Source: Candidatus Gallimonas gallistercoris (GTDB lineage Bacteria > Bacillota > Clostridia > Christensenellales > Borkfalkiaceae). From it: DNA of 47,488 nt. Made by a program: the position numbers and the translations under genes. The notes under the pieces were generated by a model, which was not told the origin of the DNA, did no database searches, and saw only the letters and a list, made by a program, of their open reading frames with translations. Position 1 is the first letter of the stretch; each line of letters starts with the position of its first letter. Below, one piece after another: positions 16,299-25,688 of the stretch. The stretch lies in contig DXAJ01000044.1 in NCBI GenBank assembly GCA_019117085.1, positions 1 through 47,488 of the forward strand, read 5' to 3'.

Positions 16299-16814
16299 TC
16301 AGGCGCGCTTTTTGTTCTTTTTGAGCGCCTTGTCGCGCTCGAGGATGCGCTCCATCGTGGCAAGGCTGCCTTCGGTACGGGTGCGCGCCTCGTGCAGGCG
16401 CCAGGCTTCCGTGCCGCCCCCGTTGCGGAAGGCGGAGAGCTCTTCCCGCGCGCCTTCGAGGAGGGTGCACACGCCGTCCATATCGCTGTCGCGCTCCTTC
16501 TGAGCGATGGCGCTCGTTGCGTAGATGAGCTTGTCGCAGTCGCCGAGGAGCTTATTGGCGCGGTTGAGCCGCTCTACAAGGTGCTCGGGCGCGCTCTCGT
16601 CCGCGGCGGCAAGGGCGGCGGAGAAGGCGGCGATCTTTTCCTTGACTTCCGCATGAGAAGGCAGGCGGGAAGCCCTTCTCAGGAGCAGCAGGATGAGGAT
16701 GCCGACGACGATGATGACGGCGTAGATGAGATAGTTGAGGAGCAGTTCGCCCGAAGTTCCGGCGGTTTCGGCGACGGGTTCGGCAGCATCGGTCAACAGC
16801 AGAAAGACGTTCAT
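16299..16814 (-). CDS. Small membrane protein of unknown function with one N-terminal TM helix
   Basis: LLNYLIYAVIIVVGILILLLLRRASRLP TM segment; overlaps mscS stop by 4 nt. Confidence 0.75.
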   Translation of the reverse strand: MNVFLLLTDAAEPVAETAGTSGELLLNYLIYAVIIVVGILILLLLRRASRLPSHAEVKEKIAAFSAALAAADESAPEHLVERLNRANKLLGDCDKLIYATSAIAQKERDSDMDGVCTLLEGAREELSAFRNGGGTEAWRLHEARTRTEGSLATMERILERDKALKKNKKRA

Positions 16815-17665
16815 TTTTCGTCACCTCCGTAGGAAGCATTGGGGCGCATCGTGACTTCAAGGCGGTCGTAGGGGATCTCGAGCCCGTTCTCGTTGAGCAC
16901 TTTCAGCACGGTGTCGCGGATGGCGGCGTGCGTCGTCCAGTAAAATTCGTTGGGCGTCCACACGCGCACGGAATAGCCGACGGCGCTCGCCTGATAGTCG
17001 GTGATGACGACGGAGGGCGCGGGCGTATCCACGACGTTGGGGATGGCCTTCACCCCCTCGAGCACGACGCGCTTGACCGTCTCGGGGTCTTCGCCGTAGG
17101 CAACGGAGAAGTTGAAGGCGATGCGCCGCATGGGCATGGTGCTGTAATTGACGAGCTCGCTCCCCAAAACGTCGCTGTTGGGGATGATGACGGTGTCGTT
17201 GTCGGGCGTTAAAATTTTGGTGTTGAAGAGGCGGATCTCCTGCACGCTGCCCGTGTAGTCGCCGATCTTGACGCTGTCTCCCTTCTTGAAGGGCTTCGTG
17301 AAGATGATGATGACGCCGTTCGCAAGGCTGCCGAGGCTGTCCTTCAAGGCGAGGGCGACGGCGAGGGCGACGGCGGAAAACGCCGCGATGATGCCTGCCG
17401 TAGAGAAGCCCAGAGAGCTGACGAGCACGATGACGAGCGCGATATACAGCACCACCGTGAGGATGGAGAGCACGAAGGTGGAGGCGGCGCGGTCGAGCCG
17501 CCTGCTTTTGAGCGAGGCGGAGCGGGCGATGATCTGCACGATGCGGATGACGACGAGCCCCAAAACGAGAAAGGCGAGCGTGCGGACGATGGTGAGCCCC
17601 GTGTTGTTCACGAACTGCTCCCAGAAGGCGCCGACGCCGCTTACGATCTTTTCCCAAAAAGTCAT
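16811..17665 (-). CDS. mscS: Small-conductance mechanosensitive channel (MscS family)
   Basis: ALALKDSLGSLANGVIIIFTKPFKKGDSVKIGDYTGSVQEIRLFNTKILTPDNDTVIIPNSDV; start at 17665 (MTFWEK) rather than ORF-track 18091. Confidence 0.93.
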   Translation of the reverse strand: MTFWEKIVSGVGAFWEQFVNNTGLTIVRTLAFLVLGLVVIRIVQIIARSASLKSRRLDRAASTFVLSILTVVLYIALVIVLVSSLGFSTAGIIAAFSAVALAVALALKDSLGSLANGVIIIFTKPFKKGDSVKIGDYTGSVQEIRLFNTKILTPDNDTVIIPNSDVLGSELVNYSTMPMRRIAFNFSVAYGEDPETVKRVVLEGVKAIPNVVDTPAPSVVITDYQASAVGYSVRVWTPNEFYWTTHAAIRDTVLKVLNENGLEIPYDRLEVTMRPNASYGGDEK

Positions 17666-17837
17666 AGTAACACTCCTTGCGATTGATCTGGGCGTATGGT
17701 ACGCCCGAGTGGTATTGTAGCACGTCCGAATGGTATTGTCAACATCTTGCCAAAAAATATTCGCGGAGAGCGGCGGGAGACAGGGCGCGAATGTCCTGCT
17801 GGTTTTGCATTCGGATAAGCAAACAAAAAGAGAGGCG

Positions 17838-17868
17838 GCCCTTCGGGGCCGTCCCTCTCGTAAGTTTT
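17838..17868 (-). terminator. Terminator of PFOR gene
   Basis: Minus strand agagggacggccccgaagggccgcctctttttg. Confidence 0.8.
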
Positions 17869-17891
17869 GCGGTTTCAGACCGCGCGGGTGC

Positions 17892-20800
17892 TTATTCCTT
17901 TGCCGCGAGGTGCTTGTAGCCTGCAAGGCGCTCCTTGGAAGCCTCTTCAGTCTCCTTGAAGAGCTCCTCTGCAACGGCGGGCTGCGTCTTCTTGAGGGAA
18001 GCGTAGCGCGTCTCGCCGAGGATGAACGCCTGATAATCGCCCGTGGGATCCTTGGAATCGAGGACGAAGGGGTTCTTGCCTTCCTTGGCAAGTTCGGGGT
18101 TGTAGCGGAAGAGCTGCCAGTAACCGCAGTCGACTGCCGCCTTCTCCTCTGCCTGCGACTTCGTCATGTTGATGCCGTGGTTGATGCAGGGCGCGTAGCA
18201 GATGATGAGCGAAGGGCCGTGGTAAGCTTCCGCTTCCTTGAGGGCCTTGACAAGCTGTGCCTTATCCGAGCCCATCGCGCACTGAGCGACATACACATAG
18301 CCGTAGGTCGCAGCGATCATGCCGAGGTCCTTCTTCTTCACGCGCTTGCAGCTCGAAGCGAACTTCGCGACCGCGCCGATGGGGGTGGACTTACTTGCCT
18401 GACCGCCCGTGTTGGAGTAGACTTCGGTATCGAGGACGAGCACGTTGACGTCTTCGCCGGAGGCAAGGACGTGGTCGAGACCGCCGTAACCGATATCGTA
18501 AGCCCAGCCGTCGCCGCCGATGATCCAGAAGGACTTCTTGACGAGGCAGTCCTTATCCGCGAGCACTTCCTTGACGAGCGCATCCGCTTCACAGCCGCAG
18601 TCCTTGCAGCCTTCGCATGCCTTGACGAGCGCCGCTGCCGCCTTCTTGCTGCCCTCGGCGTCGTTCATGTTCTCGATCCACGCCTCGCAGGCAGCCTTGC
18701 CCTCTTCATAGCCCGCCCAAGCTTCTGCAAGCTTTGCGACCTTTTCTTTGAGGGTCTCTCTTCTTGCCTTGTAAGCGAGGTTCATGCCGTAGCCGAACTC
18801 TGCGTTGTCTTCGAAGAGGGAGTTTGCCCATGCGGGGCCGTGGCCCTGCTTGTTGACGGTGTAAGGGCAGGTAGGGGAGGAGCCGCCGTAGATGGACGAG
18901 CAGCCCGTCGCGTTCGCGATGATCATCCTGTCGCCGAAGAGCTGGGTGACGACCTTGACATAAGGCGTCTCGCCGCAGCCTGCGCACGCGCCGGAGAACT
19001 CGAAGAGCGAAGGGGTGAACTGGCTCTTCTTGACGTCTGCCATCTTGACTTCGGAGAGGTCGACTTCGGGCAGATCGACGGCATATTCCCAATTTGCGGC
19101 TTCCTTGACTTCGAGCTCTGCAAACGGGGTCATGACGAGCGCCTTGTTGCCCTTCATGCCGGGGCAGACCTCTGCGCACACGCCGCAGCCCATGCAGTCG
19201 AGCGGGGAGACCTGCATACGGAACTCATAGCCCTTGATGCCGGTCGCGGGCTTGGTGTCGAAGTCTGCGGGCTTCTCTGCGCCTTCCGCAACGAGGGCGG
19301 GACGGATGCAGGCGTGCGGGCAGACGAAGGAGCACTGGTTGCACTGCACGCAGTTTTCCTTGACCCACTTGGGCACCATGACGGCGACGCCGCGCTTTTC
19401 GAACTTGGTCGTGCCGGTGGGGACGGAACCGTCCGCATTGAAGGCGGAGGAAGGCAGCTTATCGCCTTCGAGCGCGAGGATGGGCGCGATGACGTTCTTG
19501 AAGTAGTCGTTGTCCGCGAGCTTGATCATCTCCGCGCCTTCCGTCGTCGTTGCCCAAGATGCGGGGATGTCGATCTTGACGAGGTGTTCTTTCGCGGAGT
19601 CGATCGCGTTGTAGTTCATCTGCACGACGGCGTCGCCCTTTCTTGCGAAGGACTTATACGCCATCTTCTTCATGAGGTCGACCGCTTCGGTGTAGGGCAT
19701 GATCTGCTCGTTGATGAGGAAGAACGCCGACTGCAAAATGGTGTTCGTCCTGCCGCGGAGGCCGAGCTTCGCCGCAATGGAGATCGCGTCGATGACATAC
19801 AGCTTCGCGTGCTTCTTTGCGAGGGTGTTCTTGACCTTGGCAGGCAGGTTGACTTCGAGCTCTTCAACGGTCGTCCAAGGAGCGTTGAGGAGGAAGGAAC
19901 CGCCGTCTTTGAGGTCGCTGACCATGTCGTAGCGGATGATGTAGGAGGGGTTGTGGCAGGCGATGAAGTCCGCCGCGTCGATGAGGTATTCGCTCTGGAT
20001 GGGCGTCTTGCCGAAACGGAGGTGGGAGACGGTGATGCCGCCCGACTTCTTGGAATCATAGAAGAAGTATGCCTGCGCGTACATATCGGTGTGGTCGCCG
20101 ATGATCTTGATGGAGTTCTTGTTCGCGCCGACCGTGCCGTCCGAGCCGAGACCGTAGAACTTGCACGAGGTGGAGCCTGCGGGCGCCTCGTCGAACTTTT
20201 CGGAGAAGTCGAGCGAGGTGTTCGTCACATCCTCGTAGATACCGACGGTGAAGTGGTTCTTAGGCGTTTCCTTTTCGAGGTTCTTGTAGACGGAGAGCAC
20301 CATCGAGGGGTTGAACTCCTTGGAGCCGAGGCCGTATCTGCCGCCGACGACGGTGATGTCCTTCATGCCGTGCTCGAGGAGCGCGGTGCAGACGTCAAGA
20401 TAGAGGGGCTCGCCGAGGGAGCCGGGCTCCTTGGTGCGGTCGAGGACAGCCATCTTCTTGCAGCTTGCGGGGATGGCCTTCACGAAGGCTTCGGAGACGA
20501 AGGGGCGATACAGGCGGACCTTGATGAGGCCGTACTTCTTGCCCGTCGCGTTGAGCTTGTTGATGGACTCTTCCACCGTCTCAGCGCCCGAACCCATGAT
20601 GACGATGACCTCTTCCGCATCGGGCGCGCCGACGTAGTCGAAGAGGTGGTAGCTCCTGCCCGTGAGCGCGGAGACTTCGTCCATCATCTCCTGCACGATG
20701 GCGGGAGCGGCGAGATAGTAGCTGTTCGCGGTCTCGCGGTTCTGGAAGTAGGTGTCGCCGTTCTGCGCGGTACCCTTCTGGATGGGGTGCTCGGGGTTGA

Positions 20801-21428
20801 GCGCCCTTGCGCGGAAGTCGGCAATGTCCTTTTCAAGGCCCTTCTTGTCGACGATCGCCTTCATTTCCTCATAGGAGATGACGTCGATCTTACTTACCTC
20901 GTGCGAGGTGCGGAAGCCGTCGAAGAAGGAGATGAAGGGAACGCGCGCACGGAGGGTGGAAAGGTGCGCGACGAGGGCGAGGTCCATGACTTCCTGCACC
21001 GAGCAGGAGGAGATCATGGCAAAGCCCGTCTGGCGGCACGCCATGACGTCGGCATGGTCGCCGAAGATGTTCAGAGAGTGTGCGGCGAGCGCGCGCGCCG
21101 AAACGTGCATGACCATAGGCAGAAGTTCGCCCGAGATCTTGTACATATTGGGGATCATGAGAAGGAGCCCCTGAGAAGCGGTGTAAGTGGTCGTCAGCGC
21201 GCCTGCGGAGAGCGAGCCGTGCACGGCGCCCGCGGCGCCGCCTTCCGACTGCATCTCTGCAATGCGGAGCTTCTGCCCCCACATGTTCACTCTGCCTTGG
21301 GTCGCCCACTCATCCGCAGACTCCGCCATGGGCGAAGAGGGCGTGATGGGGTAGATGGCCGCCACTTCCGAGAAGGCGTAAGCGACGTGTGAGGCGGCGG
21401 TATTGCCGTCGATTGTCATTTTAGTCAT
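17892..21428 (-). CDS. nifJ: Pyruvate:ferredoxin (flavodoxin) oxidoreductase
   Basis: MTKMTIDGNTAASHVAYAFSEVAAIYPITPSSPMAE; CVQCNQCSFVCPHACIRP and CMGCGVCAEVCP ferredoxin motifs; GDGWAYDIGYGGLDHVLASGEDVNVLVLDTEVYSNTGGQ TPP domain. Confidence 0.97.
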   Translation of the reverse strand: MTKMTIDGNTAASHVAYAFSEVAAIYPITPSSPMAESADEWATQGRVNMWGQKLRIAEMQSEGGAAGAVHGSLSAGALTTTYTASQGLLLMIPNMYKISGELLPMVMHVSARALAAHSLNIFGDHADVMACRQTGFAMISSCSVQEVMDLALVAHLSTLRARVPFISFFDGFRTSHEVSKIDVISYEEMKAIVDKKGLEKDIADFRARALNPEHPIQKGTAQNGDTYFQNRETANSYYLAAPAIVQEMMDEVSALTGRSYHLFDYVGAPDAEEVIVIMGSGAETVEESINKLNATGKKYGLIKVRLYRPFVSEAFVKAIPASCKKMAVLDRTKEPGSLGEPLYLDVCTALLEHGMKDITVVGGRYGLGSKEFNPSMVLSVYKNLEKETPKNHFTVGIYEDVTNTSLDFSEKFDEAPAGSTSCKFYGLGSDGTVGANKNSIKIIGDHTDMYAQAYFFYDSKKSGGITVSHLRFGKTPIQSEYLIDAADFIACHNPSYIIRYDMVSDLKDGGSFLLNAPWTTVEELEVNLPAKVKNTLAKKHAKLYVIDAISIAAKLGLRGRTNTILQSAFFLINEQIMPYTEAVDLMKKMAYKSFARKGDAVVQMNYNAIDSAKEHLVKIDIPASWATTTEGAEMIKLADNDYFKNVIAPILALEGDKLPSSAFNADGSVPTGTTKFEKRGVAVMVPKWVKENCVQCNQCSFVCPHACIRPALVAEGAEKPADFDTKPATGIKGYEFRMQVSPLDCMGCGVCAEVCPGMKGNKALVMTPFAELEVKEAANWEYAVDLPEVDLSEVKMADVKKSQFTPSLFEFSGACAGCGETPYVKVVTQLFGDRMIIANATGCSSIYGGSSPTCPYTVNKQGHGPAWANSLFEDNAEFGYGMNLAYKARRETLKEKVAKLAEAWAGYEEGKAACEAWIENMNDAEGSKKAAAALVKACEGCKDCGCEADALVKEVLADKDCLVKKSFWIIGGDGWAYDIGYGGLDHVLASGEDVNVLVLDTEVYSNTGGQASKSTPIGAVAKFASSCKRVKKKDLGMIAATYGYVYVAQCAMGSDKAQLVKALKEAEAYHGPSLIICYAPCINHGINMTKSQAEEKAAVDCGYWQLFRYNPELAKEGKNPFVLDSKDPTGDYQAFILGETRYASLKKTQPAVAEELFKETEEASKERLAGYKHLAAKE

Positions 21429-21684
21429 CCTAAAACCTCCATAAATATTAAAGAATTCAGCGATTTGGGCACGCGAAAAGCAAAGCACCTTTTCGCCGCC
21501 GTCTTTATTATACCTTCTTTCCCGCCCGAAGTCAAGGCACATTTTCAAAAAAAGGGCAGTAAACCACAGATTTCTTTGTTCTTTTCCCTCATCGGGCGGG
21601 ATTTTTCGTTTCGCGCGCGCTTTCGGTTGTGTAATCTCGCCGCCTATGGTATAATGTGGGAAAACACGGGCAAGAGGTAAGAGT

Positions 21685-23268
21685 ATGTTACAGGTCACGG
21701 GCGTCAGCCTGCAATACGGCAGCAAGAAGCTGTTCGAGGACGTCAACCTCAAATTCACGAGCGGCAATTGCTACGGCATCATCGGCGCCAACGGCGCGGG
21801 CAAGTCCACCTTTTTGAAGGTGCTCTCGGGCGAGATCGAGCCCAACAAGGGCGAAGTGACTTTGGGCAAGAACGAGCGCATGTCCGTCCTTGCGCAGGAT
21901 CAGAACAAGTACGATTTCGAGACGGTGCTGCGCACGGTCATGCTGGGGCACAAGCGCCTCGTCGAAGTGATGGACGAAAAGGACGCGCTCTACGCGCACG
22001 CCGAGTTCACCGAAGAGGACGGCGTCAGGGCGGCGGAGCTCGAGAGCGAGTTTGCCGAGCTCGGCGGCTGGGAGGCGGAGAGCGAGGCGGAAACGCTTTT
22101 GAACGAGCTCGACATCCCCTCCGAATATCACTACTTGCAGATGGGCGAGCTGGACGCCAAGCAGAAGGTGAGGGTGCTGCTTGCGCAGGCGCTCTTCGGC
22201 AATCCCGACGTTTTGCTTTTGGACGAGCCCACCAACAATCTCGACTTAAAGACGGTGCGCTGGCTGGAAAACTATCTTCTCGATTTCGAGAACACCATCA
22301 TCATCGTCTCGCACAACCGTCACTTCCTCAATAAGGTCTGCACGCACATCTGCGACGTCGACTACGGCAAGATCAACCTCTTTTTGGGCAACTACGATTT
22401 CTGGTATCAGACTTCCCAGCTCATGGCGCGCCAGCAGAAGGACGCCAACAAGAAGGCGGAGCAGCGCGCCGCCGAACTCAAAGAGTTCATCGCCCGCTTT
22501 GCGGCGAACGCGAGCAAGTCCCGCCAGGCGACTTCCAGAAAGAAGGAGCTCGAAAAGCTCACCATCTCCGACTTCAAGCCCTCCCTCCGCAAGTATCCCT
22601 TCATCGATTTCAAGTACGAGCGCGAGATCGGCAACGACATCCTCACCGTCGAAGGGCTCACCAAGAAGGGGTATTTCGAGAACGTTTCCTTCAACGTGCA
22701 GAAGGGGGATAAGATCGGCATTTTGTGTGATAAGTCCACCTCCGTCACCATGCTCTACGACATTCTGACGGGCAAGGAAGAGCCCGACGAGGGCACCGTC
22801 AAATGGGGCAAGACCATCTCTTACTCCTACTTCCCGCAGAACAATTCCGAATACTTCGACGGCTGCTCTCTAACGCTCGTGCAGTGGCTCTCGCAGTTCT
22901 CCAAAGATCATTACGAGGAGTACCTGCGCGGCTGGCTAGGGCGCATGCTCTTCTCGGGCGAGGAAGCCTTGAAAGAAGCAAAGGTGCTCTCGGGCGGCGA
23001 GAAGGTGCGCTGCATGCTCGCCAAAATGATGCTCGAAGGGGGCAACTTCCTCATCTTCGACGAGCCGACCAACCACCTCGACCTCGAATCCATCACCTCG
23101 CTCAACAACGGGCTCACCGCCTTCAAGGGCTGCATGCTTTTAACGTCGCACGACCAGGAGCTCATGAATACCGTCGCGAACCGTATCATCGTTTTGGACG
23201 GCACCAAGGTATACGATAAGAGCATCACCTTCGACGAATACCTCGACGCCGCGGAAGAAAGAGCATAA
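21685..23268 (+). CDS. ABC-F family ATPase
   Basis: Two ABC domains (GANGAGKST, LSGGEKVRCMLAKMMLEGGNFLIFDEPTNHLDLES) without TM segments. Confidence 0.93.
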   Translation: MLQVTGVSLQYGSKKLFEDVNLKFTSGNCYGIIGANGAGKSTFLKVLSGEIEPNKGEVTLGKNERMSVLAQDQNKYDFETVLRTVMLGHKRLVEVMDEKDALYAHAEFTEEDGVRAAELESEFAELGGWEAESEAETLLNELDIPSEYHYLQMGELDAKQKVRVLLAQALFGNPDVLLLDEPTNNLDLKTVRWLENYLLDFENTIIIVSHNRHFLNKVCTHICDVDYGKINLFLGNYDFWYQTSQLMARQQKDANKKAEQRAAELKEFIARFAANASKSRQATSRKKELEKLTISDFKPSLRKYPFIDFKYEREIGNDILTVEGLTKKGYFENVSFNVQKGDKIGILCDKSTSVTMLYDILTGKEEPDEGTVKWGKTISYSYFPQNNSEYFDGCSLTLVQWLSQFSKDHYEEYLRGWLGRMLFSGEEALKEAKVLSGGEKVRCMLAKMMLEGGNFLIFDEPTNHLDLESITSLNNGLTAFKGCMLLTSHDQELMNTVANRIIVLDGTKVYDKSITFDEYLDAAEERA

Positions 23269-23276
23269 AATTCGCC

Positions 23277-23322
23277 TTGTTTTACGCCGCGCGGCTGCAT
23301 TTTTGTAGCCGCGCGGCGATTT
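23277..23322 (+). terminator. Rho-independent terminator
   Basis: cgccgcgcggct-gcatttttgt-agccgcgcggcgatttatt. Confidence 0.75.
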
Positions 23323-23392
23323 ATTCACGAAAAATACACCCCCGTGAAAGAGCCGATTTGCCTCAAAAATCGGACTTGCCGCCATTTTTTCC

Positions 23393-23431
23393 GATTTATT
23401 TACAGAATTCGACGATTTTTGTAAATAAATC
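23393..23431. repeat. Perfect 12-bp inverted repeat upstream of spo0A-like promoter
   Basis: GATTTATTTACA (23393-23404) - 15 nt - TGTAAATAAATC (23420-23431). Confidence 0.85.
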
Positions 23432-23514
23432 AATGACTTTTTTACAAAAATAGCTTTACAGCGGCAAAAAGTTGAATTATAATACAGGTATCAACTATTT
23501 CAGGGGGCGCAGAG

Positions 23515-24276
23515 ATGAAGACGGTACGGGTCTTGATCCTGGAGAGCAACGAATCATTTGCAAACGAACTCAAAGAACAGATCGCCTCGCGCGCGGGCTG
23601 GGAAGTGTGCGGCGCGACGGCAAGCGGCGAAGAGGGCATCGCCCTTTTGAAGAGCGAAGAACCCGATATCGTCATTTTGAGCCTGTTTTTGAAGAATCTC
23701 GACGGGTTCACGGTGATGGAAGAGGCAAAGCGGAGCGAAAAGAAGTGCGCGTTCATCGTCATGGGCAATTTTTCGGACGATAAGATCATCAACCGCGCCA
23801 TCGCATTGGGCGCGCGGTATTACCTCATGAAGCCCGTCGAAGCTTCCGTCGTCGCAGACAGGGCGGCGGAGGTCGCGGGCGAAGGGGTGCCCGCCCGCCG
23901 CGAAAGCTTGGAGCGCCGCCGCGCGAATTCTTTGGACGAGCGCATCAGCAACATCTTCATCTCCATCGGTATCCCGCCGCACATCAAGGGGTACGGATAC
24001 CTGCGCGAGGGCATCAAGATGGCGGTCGAAGATCCACACGTCATCAACAACGTCACGAAGGGGCTGTATCCCGTCATCGGCGAAAAATTCCAAACGACGG
24101 CGAGCAAGGTGGAGCGCGCCATCCGTCATGCCATCGAGGTCGCGTGGAACCGCGGCCGCATCGAAGCCGTCAACGCCATCTTCGGCGCGCGCGTCTACAT
24201 CGGCACCGAAAAGCCGACCAACAGCGAATTCATCGCCCTCGTCGCCGATAAACTCATCTTAGAGAACATGGGTTGA
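23515..24276 (+). CDS. spo0A: Spo0A homologue with degenerate receiver domain
   Basis: C-terminal domain near-canonical (IPPHIKGYGYLREGIKMAV..TTASKVERAIRHAIEVAWNRG..KPTNSEFIALVADKL); receiver has PDIVILSLFLKNLDG where Spo0A has PDVLVLDIIMPHLDG. Confidence 0.92.
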   Translation: MKTVRVLILESNESFANELKEQIASRAGWEVCGATASGEEGIALLKSEEPDIVILSLFLKNLDGFTVMEEAKRSEKKCAFIVMGNFSDDKIINRAIALGARYYLMKPVEASVVADRAAEVAGEGVPARRESLERRRANSLDERISNIFISIGIPPHIKGYGYLREGIKMAVEDPHVINNVTKGLYPVIGEKFQTTASKVERAIRHAIEVAWNRGRIEAVNAIFGARVYIGTEKPTNSEFIALVADKLILENMG

Positions 24277-24427
24277 AAGTTCTGTCCTGTTTTTGCACGC
24301 AAAGCCGTCCTTTTGGGGCGGCTGTTTGCTTTTCGGGCGTGTGAAAAAAATTTCATATGTAAGAACTTGCCAATCGCGCGCGGAGGGTGTAAAATAAAGG
24401 GGTATATATGGGAAAAGGAGGCGCACT

Positions 24428-24922
24428 ATGTTCCATGTCGTGCTCGTCGAACCCGAGATCCCGCAGAACGCGGGCAATATCGCGCGCACCTGCGCCGCCA
24501 CGGGGTGCGTTCTGCTCCTTATAAAGCCCCTCGGCTTTGAAATTTCCGATAAATACTTAAAGCGCGCGGGGCTCGACTATTGGCACCTCGTCCAAGTTGA
24601 AGTGCACGAAAGTGTGGAAGAAGCGCTCTTCGGCGTGCCCGAAGAAAAACTGCACTTTTTCACGACCAAATCTCCCCGCGTCTATTCCGAGGCGCGCTTT
24701 CGCGAGGGCGACTATCTCGTCTTCGGCAAGGAGACGAAGGGGCTCCCCGACGATCTTCTGCTCGCGCATCCCGCGGCATGCGTGCGTATCCCCATGCGGG
24801 AGGAGGCGCGCTCGCTCAATTTAAGCAATTCTGTCGCCGTCGCCGTCTACGAAGGGCTCAGGCAGAACGGCTTCGGCGCGCTCTCGACAGAAGACGCCGA
24901 GCACCGCCTCGACCTCTCGTGA
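24428..24922 (+). CDS. trmL: tRNA (cytidine(34)-2'-O)-methyltransferase, SpoU/TrmH family
   Basis: MFHVVLVEPEIPQNAGNIARTCAATG..LLIKPLGFEISDKYLKRAGLDYWHLV..FGKETKGLPDDLL..RSLNLSNSVAVAVYEGLRQNGF. Confidence 0.95.
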   Translation: MFHVVLVEPEIPQNAGNIARTCAATGCVLLLIKPLGFEISDKYLKRAGLDYWHLVQVEVHESVEEALFGVPEEKLHFFTTKSPRVYSEARFREGDYLVFGKETKGLPDDLLLAHPAACVRIPMREEARSLNLSNSVAVAVYEGLRQNGFGALSTEDAEHRLDLS

Positions 24923-25623
24923 ACGCCTCCTCGCGGGCGCGGCTTATAAAAGGGCTGCTTGCGGGCGCTTTGGCGCTCGTCCTTCTGGCGGCGGCGGTCA
25001 TCCTGCTGCTCCCCCGCCCGAAGCAGAAGGGCAGGGCGGAGCGCTTTTCCTGCCTTTGGGCGGACGGCGCAAAGAGCGAAGAGACGTTTTCTTCCGCCCT
25101 TACTTGCCTTGCGGGCGTGTCGCAGGAGGGCGTCCTTCTGGAACGGGAGGAGAACACGGGCACGGTGCCCGCCTCCGAGGCATTGAGAACGGTCGTTTCC
25201 GTGCTGGAAGGCGGCACGCTTGCGGAGCTTTTATCGCTCGACGGGAGCGCGCTCACGCCCCTCGAATCGTACGCCGTGCAGACTTTTTACGGCGATCGGG
25301 CATACTACGACGGAGAGCCCTTCGCCTGGGACGGCACGCGCGTGCGGCGCACGGAAAAGGACAGCTTTTCCGAAGCCGTGTTGCTGGGCGGGAGCCTTGA
25401 AGGCGGTTTTTTGCTCGAAAGCGGCGTGAAGACGCTCTACCTCCGCGCCGAGGGCGAAGTGGAAGCGGACGGGCTCTTATACACCGCGCTCTCCCATGTC
25501 GTTGCCGAAGCGCCCTACTTTTTCCGCGGCGGCGCGCTGTGGGAAGAACGGTACGGCATAGAACGCTACGTCTCCGCCCTTCCCCCGGGATGCACGTTTG
25601 AAGAAGCGGCCGCTTCCGAATAA
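24919..25623 (+). CDS. Hypothetical membrane-anchored protein
   Basis: GTG start overlapping trmL stop; N-terminal TM (LLAGALALVLLAAAVILLL). Confidence 0.65.
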   Translation: MNASSRARLIKGLLAGALALVLLAAAVILLLPRPKQKGRAERFSCLWADGAKSEETFSSALTCLAGVSQEGVLLEREENTGTVPASEALRTVVSVLEGGTLAELLSLDGSALTPLESYAVQTFYGDRAYYDGEPFAWDGTRVRRTEKDSFSEAVLLGGSLEGGFLLESGVKTLYLRAEGEVEADGLLYTALSHVVAEAPYFFRGGALWEERYGIERYVSALPPGCTFEEAAASE

Positions 25624-25688
25624 ACTTCCGCGAGGAGGGTTGCTCCTCAAAGTTCTGAAACGAAAACCAAAACGGACAAGAAATTCAA

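Noticed and set aside
16811-18091. 426-aa version of the MscS gene
   Set aside because: N-terminal 142 aa are Arg/Ser-rich upstream read-through crossing the promoter at ~17710-17745; MTFWEK start at 17665 preferred.
17730-21392. 1220-aa plus-strand ORF
   Set aside because: Mirror of PFOR on the opposite strand; no recognisable motifs.
17892-21767. 1291-aa version of PFOR
   Set aside because: Extra N-terminus crosses the promoter region; canonical start MTKMTIDGN at 21428 preferred.
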